Below, piece after piece: positions 28,748-34,862 of a DNA stretch of 64,000 bases. The notes beneath the pieces are model-generated. The model worked only from the letters and a program-made list of their open reading frames with translations. It ran no database searches and was not told where the DNA came from. Source of the stretch: Streptomyces albus subsp. albus. Lineage in GTDB: Bacteria; Actinomycetota; Actinomycetes; Streptomycetales; Streptomycetaceae. How positions within the stretch are numbered: position 1 is the stretch's first letter; each line of letters begins with the position of its first letter. Location of the stretch: positions 1 to 64,000 of the forward strand of contig NZ_JOID01000028.1 in NCBI RefSeq assembly GCF_000719865.1, in the 5' to 3' direction. Position numbers and translations under genes: made by a program.

Positions 28748-28791
28748 AAGGCCCCGACGGCACCCTCGAACCCGAGGGCCGTCGGGGCCTT
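28748..28791. terminator. Bidirectional terminator between convergent genes
   Basis: The 14-bp stem AAGGCCCCGACGGC/GCCGTCGGGGCCTT gives A- and T-ended arms on both strands, so it serves the DUF1349 gene and the membrane protein gene converging on it. Confidence 0.8.
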
Positions 28792-28838
28792 GCGGCCGTG
28801 TCGAAGGCGCTGCCGAAGTCCGGGCCGCCGGCACCGCT

Positions 28839-29483
28839 TCACTGATGGTCGGGACCGGCACCGGGGCTCATGGCGGGCTGTGCGGGATGGCTGCCACCGG
28901 AGCCGTGGCGTTCGGCGAGCAGCCGCTTGCGATGGCCTCTGCGGCGGAAAGCGGTGACGAGGGCGATGGCGGCGCCGACGCCGATGCCGAGCACCGGGAG
29001 AAGGATGGCCAGTACCAGCCGGCCTCCGAACGTGACGAAGCCCCCGGGGTCCCCGATGGCGTACCGGGACGGCCCTCCTTGAGAGGAGCAGGTGACCTTG
29101 TAGTCGCCTGCCCGCGGCACGTCGATGGTGTACAGCGGGTTCCAGGTCTCGTCGCGGGTGAGGAACAGGTCGATTCCCGGACCGGTGAGACCGGGGTCGC
29201 CCGGACCGGTGATGTCGCACGCCTGGGCGGATGACGGACCCCGACCCCTGATCCAGATCGCCTTCTCGTGTTCCGGATCGAGCCGCAGGGTGACGGTGTC
29301 GCCGTTGGCGAACTGGTTGTCCGTATCCACCGCGTTGACCACGTTCTTGAACCCGTGCATTCCGAGGGCCACGCCCAGCACGATCAGCAGGACGGAGATC
29401 GCGGCCGCCGTTGCGTACCAGTGACGGCCGGGCCGGAGCTCGTTCGCCGGTATCCGCGGCGACGGAGAGGGCTGCATCGACAC
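28839..29483 (-). CDS. Small two-helix membrane protein, conserved hypothetical
   Basis: The 214-aa protein has an N-terminal membrane helix (TAAAISVLLIVLGVALGM), an extracytoplasmic domain of about 110 residues with two cysteines (AQACDITG and KVTCSSQGG), a second helix (LVLAILLPVLGIGVGAAIALV) and a basic cytoplasmic tail. No named family is recognised. Start is GTG 29483 or ATG 29477; a TAGGTT just upstream suggests a leaderless mRNA. It is the last chromosomal gene before the integrated element. Confidence 0.75.
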   Translation of the reverse strand: MSMQPSPSPRIPANELRPGRHWYATAAAISVLLIVLGVALGMHGFKNVVNAVDTDNQFANGDTVTLRLDPEHEKAIWIRGRGPSSAQACDITGPGDPGLTGPGIDLFLTRDETWNPLYTIDVPRAGDYKVTCSSQGGPSRYAIGDPGGFVTFGGRLVLAILLPVLGIGVGAAIALVTAFRRRGHRKRLLAERHGSGGSHPAQPAMSPGAGPDHQ

Positions 29484-29549
29484 AACCTAGATCATCCGTG
29501 TGCTCGGGTGCGGGCACTGCCCGTCACACTGCCGTCGGAACGGCACGAA

Positions 29550-29583
29550 GAAGCCCCCGCCGAATGATCTCGGCGGGGGCTTC
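29550..29583 (-). terminator. Original chromosomal tRNA-Phe terminator
   Basis: A 14-bp stem (29550-29563 with 29570-29583) lies past the truncated tRNA-Phe 3' end at attL. It is now cut off from the tRNA promoter by the 12.4-kb insertion. Confidence 0.75.
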
Positions 29584-29599
29584 GCCCTGGTGGGCGGTT

Positions 29600-29644
29600 G
29601 TGGCTGGGGCCGGGGTCGAACCGGCGACCTTCCGCTTTTCAGGC
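29600..29644 (-). repeat. attL: 3' half of tRNA-Phe
   Basis: The 45 bp are identical to 42027-42071, covering the anticodon loop, T-arm, acceptor strand and discriminator. It is not a functional tRNA because the 5' half is missing. The base after the discriminator differs from attR, so this copy does not encode CCA. Confidence 0.95.
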
Positions 29645-29716
29645 CGTGTCTGGGCCGGGGGCAAGCTGATCGCGGGGCGTGCTGGCACCCTCGGCTGACT
29701 GGGGTTGTGCGCTGCT

Positions 29717-29739
29717 GTTGGCGTATGGGTTGGCGTACG
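29717..29739 (+). repeat. Left arm-type repeat (candidate integrase binding site)
   Basis: A tandem pair of GTTGGCGTA motifs (GTTGGCGTATGGG, then TTGGCGTACG) matches 22 of 23 bases at 41941-41963 near the other end, in the same orientation. It starts 73 bp from the attL core. Confidence 0.7.
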
Positions 29740-29949
29740 AGCTTCTCTGGCACGGCGGGCCGTCTGGCAGCAAGTCGTCCCGCTGGGAGGTAGGTCGTAC
29801 GACCCGGAAGGCGCTACTCTGGAAAGGCATTGCGTACGCAATACGTATGCGAGGTCGTATCTCGCGGCCAGTGTGAGTGCACAACAAGCGGCGCCCTGCC
29901 GCCGGGTTAGGAACGACAGGGCGCCAATCGGTAGGACCGTGTTGAGTAC

Positions 29950-29973
29950 GGCCCTGGGTTGCCCCCCAGGGCC
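29950..29973 (-). terminator. Candidate terminator after the 49-aa ORF
   Basis: A GGCCCTGGG/CCCAGGGCC stem starts 10 bp past the stop codon of the minus-strand small ORF. Confidence 0.6.
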
Positions 29974-29982
29974 GCTCTGCGG

Positions 29983-30132
29983 CTACAGGCTGAGTACCTT
30001 CGCCACTGCTTGGCCGAGTCTCGTGCCGATCTCTGTTGCAAAACTGACGCTCAGCGCCATCGCAACAGCCTCGACGAGCTTGCTCAACCTTCCACGATCC
30101 TGCCGACCCTCGATGCTTTCAGGGTCGGACAT
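29983..30132 (-). CDS. 49-aa small protein of the element
   Basis: A short ORF, MSDPESIEGRQDRGRLSKL... ending AVAKVLSL, with a hydrophilic N-terminal half and an amphipathic or hydrophobic C-terminal half (residues 19-49). The ATG has an AAGAGG ribosome-binding site 6 nt upstream. TAGACT at 30275-30270 is a good -10, with a leader containing a 9-bp hairpin (30231-30255). A terminator-like stem follows the stop. There is no recognised family; it could be a small regulator or membrane peptide, or a misread noncoding RNA. Confidence 0.55.
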   Translation of the reverse strand: MSDPESIEGRQDRGRLSKLVEAVAMALSVSFATEIGTRLGQAVAKVLSL

Positions 30133-30230
30133 GCATCACCTCTTCTTGGCCAGTCGTGCATCCGCCAAGGCGCCCACTGAGTAGTGGACACCCGGTCGGA
30201 GGCACACCGGCTTGTGTGAGGTGTCAGGCC

Positions 30231-30275
30231 GGTCTCGGGGCTACGGCCCGAGACCGTCGAACATGCCTCAGTCTA
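30231..30275 (-). promoter_or_regulatory. Promoter and leader hairpin of the 49-aa ORF
   Basis: The minus-strand -10 TAGACT (30275-30270) is followed about 8 nt after the expected start by the perfect stem GGTCTCGGG/CCCGAGACC (30231-30255). A second 6-bp stem (CTTGGC/GCCAAG) abuts the ribosome-binding site. Confidence 0.4.
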
Positions 30276-30391
30276 GGCCCCGTTGAAGGGTCGGCTGCAC
30301 GGCGTAACCACAACCCACAGCTAGGTGACGGCGCATGTGGTGGAAAAGCTGGTGGCTGCACGCTGCTCCTGTCTCCGACCCGTGGTGTTGG

Positions 30392-30961
30392 TCACAGGAC
30401 AAGTTCGGCGTTTCCGCCCCTTTCCACCTGCACTACCGGCGGCCCGTCACCGGTGACGAGCCCGGCCGTGCGCTGGTAGAGGGCTCCGGACCGGCGGTGT
30501 GGCAGGTCCACCGTCCGGACGTGCTGGAATCCGCAACGTTCGTAGTACTGACCAAGCTTCTCGTTCGTCTTCCAGGCGTCCACGCGGAACCAGTGCTTGC
30601 CGACCTCACGGGCTTTGACCGATGCCCAGTCGAGTAGGGCGCTGCCGACACGTTCCCCGTGAGCGGCCGGAAGCACGATGATTCGGTGGCCGTAGAGAGC
30701 ATCGTTCGGCTTGTCTTCGTCAGTCCAGAACTCGGGGTCCGCGGACTCATCAAGGGTGATCGTGCCGAGGTAGGTCTCACCTCTGTGAGCGATGTACGCG
30801 GTCCCCTGCCTCACGTCGCGCGAGATCTTGTCCGTGTCCGGCGGGTACTGCCACTGGTCCGACCCCTGCGCCTTGAGCCACTGCGACGCCTCGCGCCACA
30901 TGGAGGCGATCGTCTCTACCTCGGATGGCTCCGCCGGCCGAACGATGATGCTCTCAACCAC
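30392..30961 (-). CDS. GNAT family N-acetyltransferase
   Basis: The 189-aa protein has the GNAT fold: an N-terminal IIVRPAEPSEVETIASMW, the beta4 strand GHRIIVLPAAHGERVGSALLDWA with the acetyl-CoA binding loop, and VDAWKTNEKLGQYYERCGFQHV, the classical motif B. The acceptor is unknown. The GTG start lies inside the gntR gene (8-nt overlap), so the two are cotranscribed and coupled. It is the only clear cargo enzyme of the element. GNAT members include antibiotic and toxin acetyltransferases, but nothing here selects one. Confidence 0.85.
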   Translation of the reverse strand: MVESIIVRPAEPSEVETIASMWREASQWLKAQGSDQWQYPPDTDKISRDVRQGTAYIAHRGETYLGTITLDESADPEFWTDEDKPNDALYGHRIIVLPAAHGERVGSALLDWASVKAREVGKHWFRVDAWKTNEKLGQYYERCGFQHVRTVDLPHRRSGALYQRTAGLVTGDGPPVVQVERGGNAELVL

Positions 30962-31721
30962 GCTTGGGGCCTCCCAGCTCGTAACGGAGCACGTTGCGGT
31001 CGGTCGGCATGGCGGTGACCGTGACGCGTACGGGCTTCTCGTCATCGGTGTACCCGGTGCGGGTGCGGATGAGGAGAGGAACGCCCGGTTCTAGCTGAAG
31101 TTCGTTCACCTGCTCCGGGTTCGGCATGGCCGCTGTGACGTCATCGACGTAACGGGTCTGGACGTATCCCATGGAGGCCATGTAGGCGATGACGCCTTGC
31201 TGAATGTCGCCCGGCTCCGCGATCGGCGTGCCCTTCACCACCTCGTACGCGTAGTACGAGTCTTCCGAAGACCACGGTTGGTCGTCCACGAAGCGGAGTC
31301 GCCGACGCACGAGCACGAGTGCGTCCGGCTCAAGTTCGAGCCGACTGGCGATGTGCGGTTCCGCTCGCTCGATGCTCACGGAGATTCGCTGACTGGGGTT
31401 CCGCCCCTGCTCCCGGATGTCCTGGACCCATGCGTCCACGCCTGCCGAGATACGGCGGTCGTGGTCCTCGGAGCGGGAAGCGTTGTAGACCAGGACATCC
31501 GGCCGGCGCACCGTGTAGCCGCGCCCCTGACTGGCCACGATCAGGCCCTCTGCGACGAGCCGCTGTAGGCCTAGGCGGACCGTGTTGCGTGACGCCGAGT
31601 AGGTCTCGCAGAGCGCACGTTCACTCGGCAGCTTGCTGCCCGGCTCGTACTCACCAGCGGCGATCTTCGCCCTGAGTGTGTCGGCCAGTTGCGCGTACAG
31701 GGGGCGCGAAGCAGTAGTCAT
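30954..31721 (-). CDS. GntR-family transcriptional regulator (UTRA domain), KorSA-like
   Basis: The 255-aa regulator has an N-terminal GntR winged helix (PLYAQLADTLRAKIAAGEYEPGSKLPSERAL, then SRNTVRLGLQRLVAEGLI) and a C-terminal UTRA ligand-binding domain. In pSAM2 the GntR protein KorSA represses the element's activator and so controls replication and transfer, so a master repressor role is likely here (inference). The ATG at 31721 is close to a leaderless start with -10 CAGGAT and a palindrome in the promoter. It is divergent from the plus-strand transfer/replication genes. Confidence 0.9.
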   Translation of the reverse strand: MTTASRPLYAQLADTLRAKIAAGEYEPGSKLPSERALCETYSASRNTVRLGLQRLVAEGLIVASQGRGYTVRRPDVLVYNASRSEDHDRRISAGVDAWVQDIREQGRNPSQRISVSIERAEPHIASRLELEPDALVLVRRRLRFVDDQPWSSEDSYYAYEVVKGTPIAEPGDIQQGVIAYMASMGYVQTRYVDDVTAAMPNPEQVNELQLEPGVPLLIRTRTGYTDDEKPVRVTVTAMPTDRNVLRYELGGPKRG

Positions 31722-32136
31722 GCGTCCATCCTGCCCCACTGGGGCAACTGGTCCCAACAAGTTGAGCCAAAGTCCTTGACGCCCCCCAGTTCCGGGGTGC
31801 AGCATGCTGAGCAACTGGTTGGTACCAGCAGGGCCACAAGGTCCAGCAGTGCCACGGTGGGGCGGCTAGCCGTACCCAGCGCCCGGAGGGCCCCGTGAAA
31901 CGGGTTCGAAGGAAGCGCCAGTTCTTTGACAACTCCATGGGGATCACGCCGCCTCTCCTCGGCCAAGTAGGCGGCCACGCGGGTTCCGACCCCGCGTGAA
32001 GTACAGCGCGATTTCGACCTCTCCGCCGCGCCTCGGTGCGCGGCGGCCGGTTGCCTCCTCCGCCCGTCCGGCCCTGGTGGTCGTACGGGCGGGGTCGAGG
32101 GGAGCCGGAACTTCCCAACCACCCCGAGGGGGACCC
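31722..32136. other. Divergent regulatory region of the element
   Basis: Noncoding. It holds the gntR promoter (TTGGGA 31757-31752, CAGGAT 31733-31728 on the minus strand), the palindrome at 31732-31746 and two copies of GCAACTGGT (31744-31752 and 31811-31819). Rightward promoters for the plus-strand genes should also lie here. Confidence 0.55.
31732..31746. promoter_or_regulatory. Candidate GntR operator
   Basis: TGCCCCACTGGGGCA has perfect 7-bp arms around one central base. It overlaps the gntR -10 box, the right place for autorepression. Confidence 0.55.
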
Positions 32137-32595
32137 ATGTTGACCACCGTGATTGCCGTTCTCGGCACTCTGGCCGGCGCGCTCGTCTCCGGCCTGCTGC
32201 AACACCGCGCGGCCCGCAGCGACCGGGCCGACGCCCGAGGCGAGCAGTTGCGCCGGGACCGAATGGACGCCGTGACGGCCCTGGCCGTCGCCGTCTCCGA
32301 CCACCGCCGCTCGATGTGGAACCGCCGCAACGCCGAACTGACCGGCGCCCCGGCCGCTCGCATCGAGGAGCTGCGCGATGAAGCGCACCGCACCCGCAGC
32401 GCCATCACCGACCCCGCCGTTCGCCTCCGCCTCCTCATCGCTGACGAGGCGGTGCGGGCGGCGGCCGTGGAAGCGACGGAAGCCACCTACCGGATGCGGG
32501 ACGCGGCCGATGTGGCCGGGCTCCAGTCCATGCGCCGGGCCGCTCTGAGCGCGCACGACGACTTCGTGAACGTCGCGGGCGCCTACCTGACCTGA
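32137..32595 (+). CDS. Element protein with an N-terminal membrane anchor
   Basis: The 152-aa protein has a short N-terminal hydrophobic helix (MLTTVIAVLGTLAGALVSGLL) followed by a long charged, helical cytoplasmic part rich in Arg and Glu (about residues 22-140). The ATG follows GAGGGGGA. No family name is certain. It is the first gene of the rightward cluster and is separated from the next genes by a strong stem-loop (32615-32642). Its shape resembles accessory spread proteins of actinomycete elements. Confidence 0.7.
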   Translation: MLTTVIAVLGTLAGALVSGLLQHRAARSDRADARGEQLRRDRMDAVTALAVAVSDHRRSMWNRRNAELTGAPAARIEELRDEAHRTRSAITDPAVRLRLLIADEAVRAAAVEATEATYRMRDAADVAGLQSMRRAALSAHDDFVNVAGAYLT

Positions 32596-32614
32596 CCACT
32601 CCTTCGACGGCGCG

Positions 32615-32642
32615 CGGCCCCGGTGCTGGAACACCGGGGCCG
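32615..32642 (+). terminator. Stem-loop after the first rightward element gene
   Basis: A perfect 11-bp stem CGGCCCCGGTG/CACCGGGGCCG with a 6-nt loop sits between two element genes. Confidence 0.65.
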
Positions 32643-32684
32643 CTGTTCGGGCCGTTTTACCCCTACGAGAGGACACCACGACCC

Positions 32685-32957
32685 ATGCAGTACATCGGTG
32701 CACGTCAGGCGGTTGTTACCGCCACCCCTTCCAGGCTGGCCGAGCCGGAGCCGACCGGCGCGGAACTGGACGCGATCGAGCAGGAGCTTCCGCTGATCCT
32801 GGCGGAGGTCGAGCTGCTGGACGCGCAGATCACCGCCCTGGACCACATCCCCTGCGAGCTGGACGCCCGGCGCATCCGCCGGGCCCGCCGCCGCGTGCTC
32901 GCCGCCCGCCGGGCCCTGACCAACCACACGACCGGCACCGCCGGGGGTGCGGCGTGA
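32685..32957 (+). CDS. DUF6284-type small AICE protein
   Basis: The 90-aa protein contains EPTGAELDAIEQELPLILAEVELLDAQITALD and then a basic helix ARRIRRARRRVLAARRAL, the pattern of the DUF6284 proteins that occur almost only in actinomycete integrative elements. The function is unknown; the acidic-then-basic helices suggest a DNA- or protein-binding adaptor. Its stop overlaps the next gene's GTG by 4 nt. Confidence 0.8.
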   Translation: MQYIGARQAVVTATPSRLAEPEPTGAELDAIEQELPLILAEVELLDAQITALDHIPCELDARRIRRARRRVLAARRALTNHTTGTAGGAA

Positions 32958-33817
32958 ACGCCAAGACCGTTCTGCCCGCCGTGGCGATGACGGCCGTGTC
33001 CATGGTCCTCACCCTCGCGGTGGTGGTGATGTGGCTCGGCACTGCGGTGCCGTGGCCCGTCGCCCTGGTCGTCGGTCTGGGCATCGACGGCGGATGGCTG
33101 GCCACCCTGGCCTATGAGCGCCGTCTCGCCGCGCAGGGCGACCACAGCCGGGCGGTGACCGCCGTCGGCTGGTCCTTCGGCCTGATCGCGGCCGGGGTCC
33201 TGGTGGCGCACGCGCTCACCGCTGAGGAGTCGGCCGGCGCGTGGCTGGCGGTGGCCTGGCTGCCGATCGCGGCCAAAGCGCTGTGGCTGGTGCACGGCCT
33301 GTGGGAGCGCACCGCGCTCACCCCGGCCGCCCTCGGGGCGATCCGCGGTATCCAGCAGGAAGCACGCGATGAGGCGGCCGTTTCCCGCGCCCGGCTGCGG
33401 GCGGAAGCCGCCACCGAGGAGACGCGGCTGACCGCCGTGACCGAGGCGGGGGCGCGTGTAGCGCGGGTGCAGGCGAAGACCGCTCAGGAGCTGTCGCGGG
33501 CGTGGTCGACGCTGGAGACGGCCCGGGACGGTGAGGACACCGGCCGGGCGCTGACCAGCGTGACGCGGTGCGTCACACCCGGCGTCACACCCCGATGGGA
33601 GCTCCCGGTGTGGGGCCCGACGGAGCCGGTGGCCGCGCTCCCGCTGGATGCGGGGCCCGCGCTCACCGATGAGGCCCTGGGCACGCTGGTGGACCAGATC
33701 CGCCACAGCGAATCCCCGGCCCTGTCCTACCGGGAGATGGCCGCCCGCTTCCGCGCGGCCGGCCACTCGGCCTCTGAGGTCCGGTTGCGAGCCGCGTGGA
33801 AGCGCGTGGCCGCGTGA
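32954..33817 (+). CDS. SpdB-like (DUF2637-type) membrane protein
   Basis: The 287-aa protein has four N-terminal membrane helices within residues 1-120 (for example VLPAVAMTAVSMVLTLAVVVMWL, in part), then a coiled-coil region (QQEARDEAAVSRARLRAEAATEE), and a C-terminal helix-turn-helix-like segment SYREMAARFRAAGHSASEVRLRAAWKRV. Proteins of this shape spread transferred DNA through the mycelium in Streptomyces elements (Spd). It starts with GTG in the previous stop, and its TGA overlaps the next ATG, so the cluster is coupled. Confidence 0.8.
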   Translation: MNAKTVLPAVAMTAVSMVLTLAVVVMWLGTAVPWPVALVVGLGIDGGWLATLAYERRLAAQGDHSRAVTAVGWSFGLIAAGVLVAHALTAEESAGAWLAVAWLPIAAKALWLVHGLWERTALTPAALGAIRGIQQEARDEAAVSRARLRAEAATEETRLTAVTEAGARVARVQAKTAQELSRAWSTLETARDGEDTGRALTSVTRCVTPGVTPRWELPVWGPTEPVAALPLDAGPALTDEALGTLVDQIRHSESPALSYREMAARFRAAGHSASEVRLRAAWKRVAA

Positions 33818-34155
33818 TGGGGGCGCTGCCGGTCTTCCGGTGGCGCCTGGCCCCGGACGGATACGCCACCCGCCGACAGCTCCGCGCCTTGGGCTTGCGG
33901 CCCGGCGGTCAGGACGTGGCCGCCCAGCTCGAACGCCCTCGTCGACGGCGGGGGCCGCTGGTCGCCTACCTCTACCGCATCGACGCCGCCAAGCCCGTCC
34001 GCCCCATGACCCCGGGGCGGGCGGCGGCCCTGGATGCGGCCAACCGCGCACGCCGCACCTGCCCGCAGTGCCGCAGGGATGCCGGATACGTCATCCCCGC
34101 CGCCCTCGGGACGTGCAACACCTGCGCCTTCCCCGACCACACCACCGCCGCCTGA
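33817..34155 (+). CDS. RRQRL-motif zinc-binding protein
   Basis: The 112-aa protein begins MGALPVFRWRLAPDGYATRRQLRALGL, the RRQRL signature, and has two CxxC pairs (CPQC and CNTC) about 20 residues apart near the C-terminus, forming a probable zinc finger. It is found in AICE transfer clusters and its job is unknown, probably DNA binding. A GTG three bases upstream is an equal start choice. The stop of the upstream gene overlaps the start. Confidence 0.85.
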   Translation: MGALPVFRWRLAPDGYATRRQLRALGLRPGGQDVAAQLERPRRRRGPLVAYLYRIDAAKPVRPMTPGRAAALDAANRARRTCPQCRRDAGYVIPAALGTCNTCAFPDHTTAA

Positions 34156-34182
34156 GCGGCGGCCCACCTTCTCGGAGACGTT

Positions 34183-34752
34183 GTGAAGACGAGTGTGAGC
34201 ACGCACAAGCTGCCCGGGTACGGCTCCACCCTGCGCACCGCCCGCCGCCTCACCGAGCAGGCGGTACGCCTGGTCAACCGCGCGGTACCCGGGCGGATGC
34301 CGGACGTGGAGGTGGTGCTGACCACCGAACGCGGCATGGTCGACCTGATGGCCGCCGCCGACATCGCCCTGGCCGGCCACGCCGACCGCCGCGCGCTGAA
34401 CCGGGCGGTGCGGCAGTCGCGGCGCATGGCCCGTGAGTGCCAGGCCCGCGCCATCCCCAAGCCTGACGGCGGGGTGCTGGTCCTCATCGACGCCGACAAG
34501 CACCCCAGTCCGGGCGCGTTCGCCGTGACGGTCGTGCACGAGCTGGTGCATGCCGTCCAGTTCGGCCGCCGGGGCGTGCGCGAGCGGATCGTGCGCGACC
34601 TGCGGGACGCCCTCGGCATCGAGCGGCAGACCGGACGCCAGGCCCGCGAGTACGTCCGCCTGCTCAAGCAGGACGAGATGGAGGCGTACGGGTGCGAGCA
34701 CCTGGCCGACCAACTCATCCCCGGCGCCACCGCCGCAGCAGCCGCGGCCTGA
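34183..34752 (+). CDS. Zincin-like putative metallopeptidase of the element
   Basis: The 189-aa protein carries an HExxH zinc motif in VTVVHELVHAVQFG (around residues 119-123), with a downstream acidic helix KQDEMEAYGCEHLADQL that could supply the third ligand. The N-terminal 100 residues are basic and helical (RRLTEQAVRLVNRAVPGR). No signal peptide or membrane helix is present, so it would act in the cytoplasm. It has no named family that I recognise. The GTG start follows CGGAGAC. Its place just before the DNA translocase gene suggests a role in conjugation or repressor cleavage (inference). Confidence 0.75.
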   Translation: MKTSVSTHKLPGYGSTLRTARRLTEQAVRLVNRAVPGRMPDVEVVLTTERGMVDLMAAADIALAGHADRRALNRAVRQSRRMARECQARAIPKPDGGVLVLIDADKHPSPGAFAVTVVHELVHAVQFGRRGVRERIVRDLRDALGIERQTGRQAREYVRLLKQDEMEAYGCEHLADQLIPGATAAAAAA

Positions 34753-34774
34753 CTCACCTTCATCACCGAGTGCT

Positions 34775-34812
34775 CGGGGCGGCCGTCCCTGCTACGGATA
34801 CCGGCCGCCCCG
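34775..34812 (+). terminator. Stem-loop before the translocase gene
   Basis: An 11-bp stem CGGGGCGGCCG/CGGCCGCCCCG with a 16-nt loop lies between the zincin-like gene and the FtsK-like gene. Confidence 0.6.
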
Positions 34813-34862
34813 GGCCCTTTCATCCCGCCCCCTGCTTCGGGGGCAGTCAGGAGACTTCCAGC

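Larger units (their letters stand above)
29645..29982. other. Left-end noncoding region of the element with palindromes
   Basis: No gene is supported. Two 12-bp perfect palindromes occur: GGTCGTACGACC (29793-29804) and TTGCGTACGCAA (29830-29841), as well as the arm-type repeat at 29717-29739. The density of GTAC-centred sites suggests recombination or repressor binding. Confidence 0.55.

Noticed and set aside
28839..29483. The membrane protein gene as part of the integrated element
   Set aside because: It lies outside the att repeats, on the chromosomal side of the original tRNA-Phe terminator.
29645..29982. Small plus-strand ORFs at the left end of the element
   Set aside because: They overlap the arm-type repeats and palindromes and lack ribosome-binding sites.
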